Part shown: positions 42,936-55,245 of the stretch, piece after piece
Layout of the letters: every line of letters begins with the position of its first letter
Position numbering within the stretch: the stretch's first letter is position 1
DNA from: Linum tenue
Lineage: Eukaryota > Streptophyta > Magnoliopsida > Malpighiales > Linaceae
DNA: 64,000 nt
Direction of reading: 5' to 3'
Assembly: GCA_946122785.1 (NCBI GenBank)
Contig: CAMGYJ010000002.1
Location: 37,390,495-37,454,494 of the forward strand
Notes under the pieces: model-generated
Seen by the model: only the letters and a program-made list of their open reading frames with translations
Databases searched by the model: none
What the model was told of the DNA's origin: nothing
Position numbers and translations under genes: made by a program

Positions 42936-45900
42936 AGGCTCGTCCTCAGGGTATGTCGAACTCGCTTGCTGCTCCCGTTGCGGGTGCGTATTCTGCTGCT
43001 GTTGCCACGTCCGCTGCTGCTGGTCCGGGAGAGGGCTCGGCCGCGTCCTCGGCTAGCTCGGGCTTGACCGCGGCGGATGTGGAGAGGCTCATTAATGATG
43101 CTCTTCACAGGTCGCTTCCCACGGCAATTACAAATGCATTCTCCACGATGCATGGGTCTGGTATTTTATCTAAACCTTGGCTTCAAGATTCAACATGTTT
43201 TAATCACATGACAAATGATAAGACTAAGATGTGTGATACTCGCCCAGTTAACAATTTGTCTATTCAAGTGGCTAATGGGTCTCGCCTATCTGTTGAGCAT
43301 ATTGGTGATGTTCAGGATTCTCGGCTATCGTTACCTCGTACATTACATGTTCCTACACTAGTGCCAAACTTGGTTTTGGTGGGTCAGCTTACTGAGCAAA
43401 ATTGTCGTGTTGTGTTCGATTCTTCTGGCTGTTTTATTCAGGATCAGACGACGGGGAGGCAGATCGGCCGGGGAAGTAAACAGGGGAGGAGTTTTCAGCT
43501 GGAGGAGCTGTCGGGTCAACCTTGTTCGTCGGAGTCAGTACCTGAGGCGTCGGGTTTGGTGTCTGGGGGATCGGTTTCTCAGCCTTTGTTTTCGGCTTTC
43601 TCTAGTGTTAAGAATTCGGATATTGATCTTTGGCATTCTCGTTTGGGTCATCCTCATTCGATTAGACTGAGTACTATGTTCAAACAGCAATTATTTGGTA
43701 ATAAAAAGGTTGATAGCTCCTTTGGTGAGTTCGTTTGCACTAGTTGTATTGAAGCCAAGACGACGCGTAGCTCATTTCCCTCTAGTACTACTATTATATC
43801 GGAACCTTTTCATGTGGTCCATACAGATCTTTGGGGTCCTTCGCCGGATACGTCCCGCCATGGTTATAAGTACTTTGCTTTGTTTGTAGATCATGCGACT
43901 CGGTTCACCTGGGTTTATTTTCTTCGGCTTAAATCTGAGTTGCTTGCCATTGCTCAGGAGTTTGTTAAGATGATTCAGACACAGTTTTGGGCATACAGTG
44001 AAGGTGGTACGCTCGGATCCCGGCGGTGAGTTCAGTTCTCATCCTTTGGCTGCTTTCTTTTGGGATCAGGGTATCTTAACTCATAAATCATGCCCCGGTG
44101 TTTCTCAGCAGAATGGACTAGTTCAAAGAAAGAATAGGCATGTAGTGGAATTGACTCGAGCTTTACTGCTTGCGTCATCAGTTTCGCCCCGGTTTTGGCC
44201 TGAGGCAGTTGCCACCGCTGTACGATTGATTAATTACCAGGTTACTCCGGTTCTTGGGCAGAAGAGTCCGCATTTCATGCTTTTTCAGAAGCATCCGGAC
44301 TATTCCCGGCTCCGAGTGTTTGGTTGTATGTGTTTGTCTTGCTCCCAAGGAAGGAACGCACGAAGTTATCCTCCAAAACAGTTCGGCGTGTTTTTCTTGG
44401 TTACAGTGATGTCCATAAAGGGTACCTATGTTTTGACTCATCTTCCCAGTGTCTTCGGATATCTTGTGATGTCATATTTTTTGAGAGGACCATGTATTTT
44501 TCTGCGGATTCTGAGGCTTCTTCGGGTTGGTTATCGGGGCCTGTTCGGTTTCCCTCATTTCCCGATGATCTCGATGACGTTGTTGATGAGCCACCTCCCC
44601 CCGACTCCCCTCCCCCCGACTCGCCTCCTGACGGATCGCCGCCTGGCTCCCCTAGTTCTTCTTTGTCCAGTTCGTCGAATGACTCGTCCTCATCGCAGCC
44701 CGTGGAGCAGCCTGTTCTTCGGCGGTCTAATCGGGTTACGCAAGGTCAACGTCCTGTGAGGTATAATGATTTTGTTGCAGATAATGTTGATGCTGTTTCT
44801 GTTCCTACGTGTTTTAAGTAGGCTCACGGTGATCCGATGTGGGATGGTGCGATGGATGTGGAGATAGATGCCCTTCATGCTAAGGGCGCTTGGGAAGTAG
44901 TGGATAGGCCACCTCCTCATGTACCAGTTCTGGGCTCACGGTGGGTATACGCATTGAAACTCCGCGCTGATGGGAGTATTGAGCGTCCGAAGGCTCGTGT
45001 TGTTGCTCAAGGTTGTGGACAGGAGTACGGGCTGGATTATGAGGAAAAGTTTGCTCCGGTTGCTAAAATGCAAACGGTTCGGACTCTTCTTGCGGTGGAT
45101 GCCATTCGCAATTGGCCTTTGTTTCAACTGGATGTCTCTAATGCTTTCCTTCATGGTGATTTGAAGGAGGTTGTTTATATGCGTCGTCCTCCGGGTTATA
45201 AGGTTGGGCGCCCATATCAGGTTTGTCTGCTACGCCGATCGCTCTATGGTCTCAAAGAGGCGCCCCGCGCTTGGTTTGAGAAGTTTGAAACGAGGATTCT
45301 CGGCCTGGGTTTTCAACAAAGTCTTAATGACCCTTCACTGTTTACTCATCGGTCAGTTGCTGGGCTTATTGTACTACTCTTATACGTGGATGACATGATT
45401 ATTACGGGCGATGATTTGTCAGGCATTCAGCGGCTCAAAAAGGGTCTTCATGAGTCTTTTACGTTCAAGGAGCTAGGTACTCTGTCTTTTTTCATGGGTC
45501 TTGAGATTAATCGTTCTCCACAGGGTATTTTGCTGAGTCAAAAGAAATATATCTCGGAGCTCTTGACGTCGGCCGCCTTTGCGGATTGTGTCTCGGTATC
45601 TACTCCCATGGAAGCGAATCTGAAACTGGCCAAGGAATCTGGTGCGCCACTCTCTAATTCCTCCCAGTATCGGCATTTGGTTGGCAGTTTGATATATTTG
45701 ACTTCTACTCATCCCGATATTTCCTATGCGGTACAGGTCGTGGGTCAGTTTATGTCGGATCCTAGAACTGATCACTTGGCTGCAGTTCATCGTATATTAC
45801 GTTATTTACAAGGTACGAGGGATGTGGGTCTCTTTCTCCCGTCCACGGGTGACTCTACCCTGCAGGCTTTTTCTGATTCTGATTTTGCTGGGTGTGTGGA

Positions 45901-46230
45901 TACTCGTCGTTCGACGACAGGCTGGTGTATTAGATTTGGAGGTGCTTTTATTAACTGGCGGTGCAAGAAGCAGGACAAAGTGTCTAAGAGCTCGACAGAA
46001 GCTGAATATCGGGCTATGTCCGATGTGGGTACTGAGTTGGTATGGTTGTAGGGGCTGCTGGCGGATTTGGGTGTGCAGTGTCGTTCTTCGCTCACGATGT
46101 ATGTGGATAATACGAGTGCGATTCAGATTGCGGCCAATCCAGTACTCCATGATCGTACGAAACATATTGGGATACATGTCCATTACATTCGAGATTTGGT
46201 TCGTGACGGGATTGTTCGCCTTCAGTAGGT
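42936..46230 (+). pseudogene. Copia-1 pol (protease, integrase, RT, RNase H)
   Basis: The protease site reads WLQDSTCFNHMT where DSGA..NHMT is expected, so the catalytic glycine is lost. GAG-pre-integrase: LWHSRLGHPHS...CTSCIEAK. Integrase core: VVHTDLWGPSP, then after a frameshift at about 43990 RSDPGGEF and QQNGLVQRKNRH. Another shift near 44330 precedes RVFLGYSDVHKGY. A stop at 44819-44821 separates the RT frame (44837-46051): WVYALKLRADG, FAPVAKMQTVR, QLDVSNAFLHGDL, YGLKEAPRAWF and the YVDDMI active site are intact. RNase H reads DSDFAGCVDTRRSTTG and SSTEAEYRAM, then stops at 46051 (Trp to stop) and 46228. RT is the best preserved domain. Confidence 0.85.
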
Positions 46231-46330
46231 GGTCTCTGAAGATCAGCTGGCGGATTTGTTTACGAAGCCGTTCTCTCGTGCTCGCCACTGGTTCCTCTCT
46301 GACAAATTGATGCTACGGAGTAGTCATCAA

Positions 46331-46615
46331 TTTGGGGGAGGCTGTTAGCGGGTTTGGGTTTTAGGGTTTGATTAGTGTGGCCCATGTATGTAGTATCGGT
46401 TTGTAGCCCAGTAGAGCCCTAGTCAGCCGACGTATGTAGAGGGCTAGAAGAGGAGAAGTTGTATAAATTGATTATGTAACCTACCAACGAGACCTATGAA
46501 AACCTAATAATATTCTCAGCTCGTAGAGGTAAAACTCTCCCGTGGACTAGTCCCGTTACCGGGGAAACCACGTAAATCTGTGTGTCGTTTATTGTTCAGT
46601 TCAGCAAAATCAACA
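46331..46615 (+). repeat. Polypurine tract and 3' LTR of copia-1
   Basis: TTTGGGGGAGGC at 46331-46342, then the LTR 46343-46615 (273 bp). Confidence 0.9.
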
Positions 46616-46789
46616 AGAACCGAGAAACGTCGTGAAGCTGAGTGGTTCATGGTTCAGAACCACATTGCGAATCATGAAGCTCAGGGGTTCCAGGAGAATG
46701 GTTCAAACACGGTTGTGGTCTCACCAACGTAGTCGAAACTTGGTTGGCTCGAGAGCAATGGATCCTAGCCACGATGTGGACTTAATAAC
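46616..46789. other. Short spacer between copia-1 and the hAT MITE
   Basis: GC-richer sequence with 'accacattgcgaatc'-type words that resemble 41480-41764 left of copia-1. No gene. Confidence 0.4.
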
Positions 46790-46842
46790 TAGGGGTGTGC
46801 AACGGTTCGGTCTGGTACAGAATAGACCAAACTCATGAGAAC

Positions 46843-47249
46843 TATGAAGTGTAGCTGCGGTGGTGATGATCATTGAAGAAGGAAGAAGAAGACACTGCAG
46901 CTATGCACAGAGTGATGATACAACCCAGCCGGGTCGGGCTTCCTTTCACCCAGCTCGGCTATGGAAACCGGTACATAAATAAGAGACCAAACGGCGTCGT
47001 TCCACTGAGCATTTGAATTGTATTTAGCGGTAGTCGTTAGATACATGGCGCCCTGCTATTGGTTGTTTTAATTGTTAGTTTCTCTTAGCCGTTAAACTAC
47101 AGTAGATTCCCTTTCCTCTGTAATTAGTCATGTGTATATATTTGGATCAATGGAAAATGGAGAAGGCAACTTTGCCGATTCCCACAATCACGACCTCTCT
47201 TCTTCCCTAAAACCCTAGCACTACCGCCGCTAGGTTACAAACATTCTCA
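46843..47249 (+). repeat. 5' LTR of copia-2 (407 bp)
   Basis: Starts TATGAAGTG and ends ACATTCTCA. Given the exact AGAAC duplication, the LTR begins TA-TG rather than the canonical TG. A 'tgtatatatttgg' TATA-like box lies near 47131. Confidence 0.88.
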
Positions 47250-47308
47250 TGATATCAGAGCCTGGTTGGCTCATACCAGCTTGATCTCTGACCTAACCTC
47301 TTCTCCTT

Positions 47309-47372
47309 TCTTCTTCTTCTTCTTCTTCTTCTTCTTCTTCTTCTTCTTCTTCTTCTTCTTCTTCTTCTTCTT
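47309..47372 (+). repeat. (TTC)n microsatellite in the copia-2 leader
   Basis: About 21 uninterrupted TTC units between the primer site and the gag ATG (47385). Such a run is likely to vary in length between individuals. Confidence 0.95.
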
Positions 47373-47384
47373 TGACGCAACATC

Positions 47385-48581
47385 ATGGCTGATGGAACTT
47401 CGGGAGAAAAGAGCGATGGCAAAGAGAAGGAGATCTCTTCACCACGCTACGAGGATCCATATTCCAACCCCTTCTACCTCGCCTAGAGTGACAACTTCTT
47501 TCTTCCTGTCATCAGCTTCAAACTGACTGATGATAACTATCTGTTGTGGAGCGAGTCCATGGAAGTCGCTCTCAGGACAAAGAACAAGCTAGGGTTCATC
47601 GGAGGCACAATCGAGGTACCTCATGTTACTGATCCAAGCTATGGGACCTGGGATCGTGTTAATGGTACTGTAGTTTGTTGGATTCGAAATTCTGTGTCTG
47701 AGAACATTGTTCCTAGTCTGCGTAACATCAAGGTTGCATCTGAGGCCTAGACTTACTTGAAGGGTAAGTTCAGTCAAGGGGATTCAGTGCGAATTGCAAA
47801 TTTGCAAGAGAAAATTGACTTGGTTAAGAAGGGAAATGAATCAATTCGAGAGTATCATACTAATTTGAAGCTTTGTTGGGATGAACTAGATAACTATCTT
47901 CCTATTCCCTACTGTGATTGTGCATCTCGCAGTTATGAGACAGTCATGATGTATCAGGGTAGAGGGAGAGTCATTAGGTTTCTACTTGGATTGAATGAGA
48001 AGTATCAGCATGTTAAGACTCAGATGCTTATGTTAGACCCACTCCCAGATCTGGACTATGTGTATCGTTCAGTGGTTCAGCTGGAAAGGCAGCTTAATGG
48101 GGCTAAAGCTAATGCAGGAAAGTCAGAAGAGGCTATTGCACTAGCCACAACATTAGCAGCCTCCAGAGCTCAGTTCAACCAGCCTAGGGATAAGGGTCCT
48201 GCTGATTATGGTCAACCAACTGGGTTGTTCTGTCAATACTGCAAAAAGGACAACCATGTCAAAGAGGATTGCTGGAAACATAAGAAAAAGAATGGCCTCT
48301 TGGGTAGTACTTCAAACTCAGGAAACAATCCAGGTCGAGGAAGGGGCTTTGCAGGGTCTGTTGATGTCAATACACCAGAGATGAGTTCTCCAGGAGGAGC
48401 AAGCAACTATACTCCAACTAGTCCAACTAGCCAACACGATTCAGGCTCTCCAACCTTCTCTGTTTCACTTTTGATGAGCTCACAAGGCTTAAGGCACTAC
48501 TTCAGGCGCCACTTCCTCACAACACAAGTCAAGCCAATTCTTTATTTGCCAGGAACAATTCTGCAATGGCAGGTAAAATAG
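47385..48581 (+). pseudogene. Copia-2 gag
   Basis: Starts MADGTSGEKSDG with the typical DPYSNPFYL word, then a stop at about 47484 and another at 47747-47749 (EA-stop-TYLKG). The copia gag region is recognisable: TDDNYLLWSESMEVALRTKN, KLGFIGG, GKFSQGDSVRIANLQ, LLGLNEKYQHVKTQML, DLDYVYRSVVQLE. A CCHC knuckle reads CQYCKKDNHVKEDCW. A frameshift near 48465 moves the continuation (DELTRLKALLQAPL) into the pol frame. Confidence 0.82.
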
Positions 48582-51500
48582 CACTTTCTACCTTAAAGTC
48601 CTCTGGAGATGACATGTTTTGGGTACAAGACACAGGTTCCAGTGATCATATTGTCTGCTCTATCAAGCTTTTTCTTAGATGCAAGCAGATAGATAAAATG
48701 ACAGTAACACTTCCTAATGGTCATCATGCTCCAGCCACACATATAGGAATAGTTAAGCTTCCTTGTGGTATTCTTTTAACTAATGTGCTTCTAGTACCAT
48801 CCTTTTCTTACAACCTTATTTCAGTTAGCCAACTCACCAAAAACAGCCCAATCTCACTTCTGTTTCAATCCACCTTTCGTCATATACAGGACCTCATATC
48901 TCCACAGAGGATTGGTTTAATCCCAGTAAGTAGAGGCTTGTATCTTCTTGGAGAGAACCAACCTGGAGAGACTTGCAGCCCTCAAGTTCTTGGAGTAGAG
49001 ACCAGCACTTGTTCCAGTTCCAGTTTATGGCATCAAAGACTAGGCCACCTTTCTTTTCCTAGATTGCAAACTGTGAATAAGATTTGTAAAGAGATTAGTT
49101 CTCCTGTGAGTTTTGATTGTGAGATTTGTCACTTGGCAAAACAGAAACACCTTCCATTTCCTAGAAGCACATCTAGGTCTAGTTCTGTTTTTGACATGAT
49201 ACATGCTTATCTATGGGATCCTGTGGATGTTATTTCTCATGATGGATATCAATATTTCTTGACTATTGTGGATGACCACAATCGTCGTATTTGGCTTTAT
49301 TTACTGAGTTCTAAAGCTCAAGCACGTTCCTCCCTGCAATCATTTTGTGCATTGGTGAAAACTCAGTTTGAAAAACAAGTTAAGGTCATTAGAACATACC
49401 AGGGGCAGGAGTTCAACATGAATGAGTTTTATTAGAAAGAAGGGATAGTTCATGAGATGAGTTGTGTGTACATAGCAAAATGGAAGGGTTGAAAGAAAGC
49501 ACAAGCATTTGTTGAATGTTGCTAGATCCCTGAAGTTTTAATCAGGGTTACTAACTAGGTTTTGGAGTCACTTTGTTCTACATGCTGCATACCTAATAAA
49601 CAGAATTCCAACACCTGTTTTAGATGATAAGTCTCCCTTTGAATGTTTATATGGTATCCCACCTGATTACAGCAGTCTGAGGGTCTTTGGCTGCTTAGCC
49701 TTTGCTACTATTGTTGATCCACACAAGGCTAAATTCTCACCTAGAGCAGTAAAGACAGTTTTTCTGGGATACAGTTTTGGGATCAAAGGGTTTAAACTCT
49801 ATGACATTGATAAACAGCAAGTCTTTACTAGTAGGGATGTTCAGTTTAATGAAACTGAGTTTCCCTTTCTTTCTCAGACCAATTCTTCTTCTCCTACAGA
49901 TAACACATCTCTATCTCCACCTCCTTTTCTCTATACAGAAGATTCCTCTCCTTTATTACCTTCTCACCACAATGTGCATGAGACTACTGATCCAGATTAC
50001 ACACCACACTCTCCTTCTGGTTCAGATTCTTCTTCACCTTCTCCTTCTCTTCCTTCTTCTCCCATCTCAGGGAGTTCTTCTCCTGATTCTTCTTCTTCAG
50101 GATCTCCTCCTATTGCTTTGAGGAAACAATCTCGCACCATCAGAAGGCCAACTCATCTTGCTGATTTTCACACTTCCTCTTCTAGTTCTTTTGATTCTCA
50201 ACTTCTATACCCCCTTTCTAGTACCATCAATTATTCACACTTATCCCCAGGACACAGATCCTTTGCTTTGTCACTTTCCCTTGCTGTTGACCCTCAAACC
50301 TATCACCAAGCTGCTCCTCAGGCTTGTTGGCAGAAAGCCATGACAGAAGAAGTCCAAGCACTTGAAGCTAATCAGACATGGGATGTTGTGGACAGACCTC
50401 CAGGAATCAAACCAATTGGTAGCAAGTGAGTTTATAAAACAAAATTTATGTCCAATGGACATGTTGATAAGTTCAAAGCTAGAGTTATTGCTAACGGTTT
50501 TACTAAGATCTTTGGTCATGACTATGTAGACTCATTCTCACCAGTTGCCAAGATGGCTTCTGTGAAGCTTCTTCTGGCAGTTGCTTCTGTGCATTCCTGG
50601 CATCTTCATCAGATGGATGTTAGTAATACTTTCCTCCATGGTGACTCAGAGGAGGAGATTTATATGGAGTTCCCTCCTGGCCTAAGGGAGCTAAGTCACA
50701 TGCAGGGTAGAGTGTGTAAATTGAAGAAATCCTTATATGGATTGAAGCAAGCTAGTAGACAGTGGTACATTAAGCTCACTGAGTTTCTTGGTCAGATGGG
50801 ATTTACACAGTCTTTTGAGGATTACTCTGTGTTTAAAAGTGCCACTGTCATTCTAGTAGTGTATGTAGATGATATCATGCTTGGGTGACATTGAAGCAGT
50901 CAAGAAGCAATTGCAGTCTAGGTTTAAGGTCAAGGACCTAGGTAATTTAAAGTATTTCCTAGGTTTGGAGATTGCCAGAACACCTAAAGGCATTTCATTA
51001 TCTCAGAGGAAGTTTTGCCTAGAGTTGATTGAACATGCTGATTTCCTTGAGTGTAAGCCTGCTAAAACTCCCATTAGCATGAAGACTTGTTTATCTGCTT
51101 CTGATGGAACTTTATTAGAAGACATTACAAGATTCAGACACATTCTTGGACAGCTTCAGTACCTCACATCCACAAGACCAGATATTTGTTTCCTTGTGCA
51201 GCAATTATGTCAGTTTCAAGACTGCCCAACAACAGTCCATTTGAAGGCCCTGCACAGGATTTTGAGATATCTTAAGGGTTGTCCAGGTCAGGGATTAGGG
51301 TTCCCTTCAGACACAAGCTTGCAGTTGAGTGGTTTTAGTGATTCAGATTGGGAAACCTGCCCTGATTCCAGAAAATCAATCACAGGCTATTGTACTTTTT
51401 TGGGAAATCCACTCATTACTTGGAAGAGCAAGAAGCAGGGGACAGTGTCAAGTCGTCTTCTGAGGCTGAATACAGAGCCCTTGCTCATTTGTCTTGTGAA

Positions 51501-51803
51501 GTGCAATGGCTCAAGTCACTTCTTCTGTTTTATGGAGTTTCTTATCCTCACCCAGTTGAGATCTACTGTGATAATCAGTCGACCATTCATATAGCCGAAA
51601 ATCCAGTATTCCACGAGAGAACTAAACATATCGAAGTCGATTGCCATGTCATTAGAGAAAGATTGATGTCAGGTTTATTGAATCTTCATCATGTCAGAAC
51701 AGAATTCCAGTTAGCAGATATCTTTACAAAAGGGTTATCTGTGGACAGGTTTCAGTTCTTGTTGCGCAAGCTGGGAGTACATAACATGTACTCACCAGCT
51801 TGA
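48566..51803 (+). pseudogene. Copia-2 pol
   Basis: Protease DTGSSDHIV is intact. GAG-pre-integrase: LWHQRLGHLSFPRL...CEICHLAKQ. The integrase core reads HAYLWDPV where H-x-DLWGP is expected, and RTYQGQEF where RSDNGxEF is expected, so both visible catalytic aspartates are lost. Stops follow near 49433 and 49490. RT (about 50390-50888) has FSPVAKMASVK, QMDVSNTFLHGD, YGLKQASRQWY and YVDDIM, with a stop at 50427-50429 and a shift at about 50880. It continues VKDLGNLKYFLGLEIA, then RNase H (FSDSDWETCPDSRKSITG; shift near 51445; SSSEAEYRALA, YCDNQSTIHIA, DIFTKGLS), ending at 51803 just before the purine tract. Confidence 0.85.
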
Positions 51804-51810
51804 GGAGGAG

Positions 51811-52217
51811 TATGAAGTGTAGCTGCAGTGGTGATGACCATTGAAGAAGGAAGAAGAAGACACTGCAGCTATGCACAGAGTGATGATACAACCCAGCCGG
51901 GTCGGGCTTCCTTTCACCCAGCTCGGCTATGGAAACCGGTACATAAATAAGAGACCAAACAGCGTCGTTCCACTGAGCATTTGAATTGTAATTAGCGGTA
52001 GTCGTTAGATATATGGCGCCCTGCTATTGGTTGTTTTAATTGTTAGTTTCTCTTAGCCGTTAAACTACACTAGATTCCCTTTCCTCTGTAATTAGTCTTG
52101 TGTATATATTTGGATCAATGGAAAATGGAGAAGGCAACTTTGCCGATTCCCACAATCACGGCCTCTCTTCTTCCCTAAAACCCTAGCACTACCGCCGCTA
52201 TGTTACAAACATTCTCA
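51811..52217 (+). repeat. 3' LTR of copia-2 (407 bp)
   Basis: Same ends as the 5' copy. Differences include gcAgtgg/gcGgtgg, gaCcatt/gaTcatt, cAgcgtc/cGgcgtc, gatAtat/gatAcat and cActaga/cAgtaga. Confidence 0.92.
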
Positions 52218-52404
52218 AGAACCGCGGTCCATTAGTGAAAGACATCTTAGGATCATGGATCGTTCTGGTCTGGTCCAAATATCTGCTCGGTTCATTATTT
52301 TTTCAATAATTGTAAAATTCATGTGGAACAAGAACCAGACAGCATTATACTCAGTCCGTGTGATCCGGTCTCGGACCGGACCATTTCACACCCCTATTAG
52401 TAAC

Positions 52405-55172
52405 GATGTTATGATTCCAACCATGTCATGGTCTAACTCTAAACCATGGTGCAATGCAACCATGTAGAGTCCTAGTACAACGATCCTGGATCAGTATTAA
52501 AACATCCTCTAACCCCTGTGTTGGGATAGACTAGAATCAAATCCAACTTGACTTTGCGTCCACCTACAAAAATTTAACTAGCCAGCTATAGCCGATTAGT
52601 GCTAGTCCTAAGGGCTGCATGAGCCAATATGCTCACCAGAGGCTCGACGTTACGCTTAAGAAAAGCTCGTTCAACAATCGGCTCGTTTACTAAGAATCGA
52701 AGTCTAAGCTAATTATTATTAAGCTCACGAGCCAGCTCAACTTGGATGGTACTTTGTTGAGTTCAACTAGTGACCTCGCTCGTTTTGAGCGACGAGTTTA
52801 CTCGACAATGTGACTAACAAGCCATCTCTGCTAGAGGCTAAAGAGCAAATCGATTTATAATTATGAGTTGACTTGTTCATAAATTATAGGTTTGATGTTT
52901 ATGACTTTTAGTAAGTGATCAAATAATTTAATTTGTAATTTAAAGAGAAAATATGTATCATAGATTGTTTAGATACTAATTGTTATTAAATAAGGAAATA
53001 ACACTGACATTAGAAATTATAAACTAAATAATATAATACTTGAACTCTAGGAGATCTCGCATGTTTATTGATGAGCTGAGTTTGAGTAGAACTCGTGAGT
53101 TGATTAATGAGTCAATTTCTGTTGGAGTCGAGTCAAACACGAGTCATTGTCAGTAAATAGTAAACGATATAATAGTGTCGATCGTTTATGTTTTATCTAC
53201 CAAACTGAATAACAAAAATAAATTATTTTGAGTTCGTTAGCTATTCATGAATCTGGATATCCTTTGATAGATGACAAATTAGTTGATATAAATTATCTCA
53301 GGGACAAGGAGCAAAGAAAGAGTAAGGAAGCAGCTAGGTTTCCTTTCTCCGTCTTCTTTTCCCCTTTCTTTCGTGCGTAAGAAACTAAAAACCTCGATAT
53401 ATATGCTATCCATATGGTTTTTTGTTTGTTTGTGTGATGAAAACAAGGCGAGGCAAACATTGCGCAGAATGGGCATATTTGAAGTTAGGCGCAAAACTTC
53501 TGCAACTGTCTTTAAAGGCCATAGAAATCGTCAAACTATGGCCAAACATCGAATGTGTACCACTTGGATGTAGCCAACTTTTTACCCACTTCATGAATAC
53601 TAAGTACATTAATATTTTCTGTATTCCTATTTGTTATTCTTTGTGTTCTATATATGTGTTTGTTGTGTATTGGGAAGTATTTTTGCTGGTTGTTAAAAGG
53701 TCATCGTTTACCAGTCGCCATTGTTGGAAGAAAACGTTAAGTTGGAAAGAAGGGTGGGTGGGGAATTGGCAGGTGATGAGTGCCCAGATTCGAAAACTTA
53801 TTAATATGTCTATCCATTCCCGTAACTACTAATGAACTCGTGGGAAATCGGGGGATTCGAACTCTTCGTTTTTTTAATTTTTGGTAAAATTCAAATTTTG
53901 GATTCGAAATTGTCTGAGTGATGAATTGTGTTCGTACCAACAGAAAACCGGATGAATATCGATGGGTGTGTTTATAACTAATGAGTTGTACTCTCTCTAT
54001 TTTGTTTATTTCATTACATATCCAATTTCGTTTCAATCCAAAAGTCTTCTTGACCTGATCTGATTCATCGTGTTACTACAGTGTTAATATTTCGTTAACC
54101 CCACCGAATTCATTTATTAGTGTGCCAAACATCTTTGACCATAATTTAATCCACACTGCAAATGTAATATGTACATAAACTATTTTGCAAGAGTGCAACT
54201 TATGAAAATTCGTCTACATTCTAACTTGCCCAAATTTAGCTAAAAATTATTAGAACTGGACAACAACCCAAACTATATATCAACATTCACAAAGGGATGA
54301 AGATCCCCCACATGATATCCCACAAACCATGTAGTGGGAGCTAGGATGGGAGATGCATGAATGTGAGTAAGCAAGTACCACTGAAAACTGTGTGAATGAT
54401 AATAATGCATCTAAAATGGTACTATTTTTCCCCCTCTCTTCAGAAACTATATCCCAATCAACACAATTCATTTTTCGACCGCGTGTTTGCAAAATTGTAC
54501 CATATCGATCGATTTGATTAGAAAAAATCGCTTATTAAAGTTCAAATTGTTATAAGATTTCATCAGTTTGACAGAATTAAACAACGACTTAAACACAAAA
54601 CATCGTATCATTTACTTTTTTTTTTATACAAACCCCAATACGATTTTACGTTAAACTCACTATTGTCTATATCCTCCCTCAGAAGTATTATTAATGATGT
54701 GGGCAGTGACCTGTGCTGTGTAGTGTAGTAATAAAGTAGTATCTGTATGTGTATGTGAAGGTTTGGATGGCTCCAATGGCTGCCAAGTGACTTGTGGGAC
54801 CTGAGACCTCCTCTAGCTATTCAGCTAGCTGGCTACTCTCACTCTATAGACCTTTCCTTGTAGTATCTTTTCTTTTCGTTTTTTTCTTCTTGTAGCTGCT
54901 TTATCAATGTCAGATTTGTTTCCGTTTTGAGGCAGGCACCATCGACGTCAACCCATAATGACACGTGGACCTTATACCGATTTTGGAAACTTCTCTTCAA
55001 GGAAGTCACGTCCTTGTGGTGGGGTTTCTTCTATATTACTTTCTTTTCTTTTCTTCCCAAGTCCCCACTGTACTGGGCCAGGGCCCCTCCTCCCCTACAG
55101 GTTTTGAGTTGGGCTTTTGGCCGCTGGCTGGCCTTTCTCCCTCATATTTTCGTTTGTCTCATTTGCTAGCTG

Positions 55173-55173
<1 letters not shown>
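52405..55173. other. Intergenic, no gene recognised
   Basis: About 52600-53160 has 'gctcgttcaac', 'gagctgagtttgagtagaactcgtgagtt' and related words that resemble decayed MITE sequence. Frames at 53373-53832 encode short peptides without motifs. 54700-54960 is TG/CT-rich and could be a distal regulatory tract, but nothing supports that. No tRNA. Confidence 0.45.

Positions 55174-55244
<71 letters not shown>
55174..55244 (+). repeat. (AAT)n microsatellite
   Basis: About 23 uninterrupted AAT units. Confidence 0.97.

Positions 55245-55245
<1 letters not shown>

Larger units (their letters stand above)
41765..46615 (+). mobile_element. Ty1/copia retrotransposon copia-1 (4851 bp), decayed
   Basis: LTRs at 41765-42048 and 46343-46615, initiator-tRNA-Met primer site at 42049-42060, gag, protease, integrase, RT and RNase H in the copia order, and a polypurine tract TTTGGGGGAG at 46331-46340. 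Target flanks GGAAC (41760-41764) and AGAAC (46616-46620) agree at four of five. LTRs differ by a 10-bp indel and a few substitutions. Coding is broken by several frameshifts and stops. Confidence 0.92.
46843..52217 (+). mobile_element. Ty1/copia retrotransposon copia-2 (5375 bp), decayed
   Basis: Two 407-bp LTRs (46843-47249 and 51811-52217), exact target duplication AGAAC (46838-46842 and 52218-52222), a primer site variant TGATATCAGAGCC at 47250-47262, and a purine tract GAGGAGGAG at 51802-51810. About nine LTR differences by eye (about 2 percent) make it older than the inner Athila element. Gag and pol carry stops and frameshifts, and catalytic integrase residues are changed. Confidence 0.92.
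46790..52396. mobile_element. 227-bp hAT MITE split by copia-2
   Basis: Left piece 46790-46842 starts TAGGGGTGTGCAACGG; right piece 52223-52396 ends CACACCCCTA. They form inverted ends of about 10 bp plus similar 'ggtccggtc' sequence. The 8-bp flanks TTAATAAC (46782-46789) and TTAGTAAC (52397-52404) agree at seven of eight. Removing copia-2 and one AGAAC copy rejoins the MITE. Confidence 0.82.

Noticed and set aside
47266..47526. ORF with polyphenylalanine tract
   Set aside because: Translation of the TTC run in the copia-2 leader; the true gag frame starts at 47385.
53373..53832. Overlapping plus ORFs as a host gene
   Set aside because: No recognisable domain, no splice structure that extends them and no codon pattern support.
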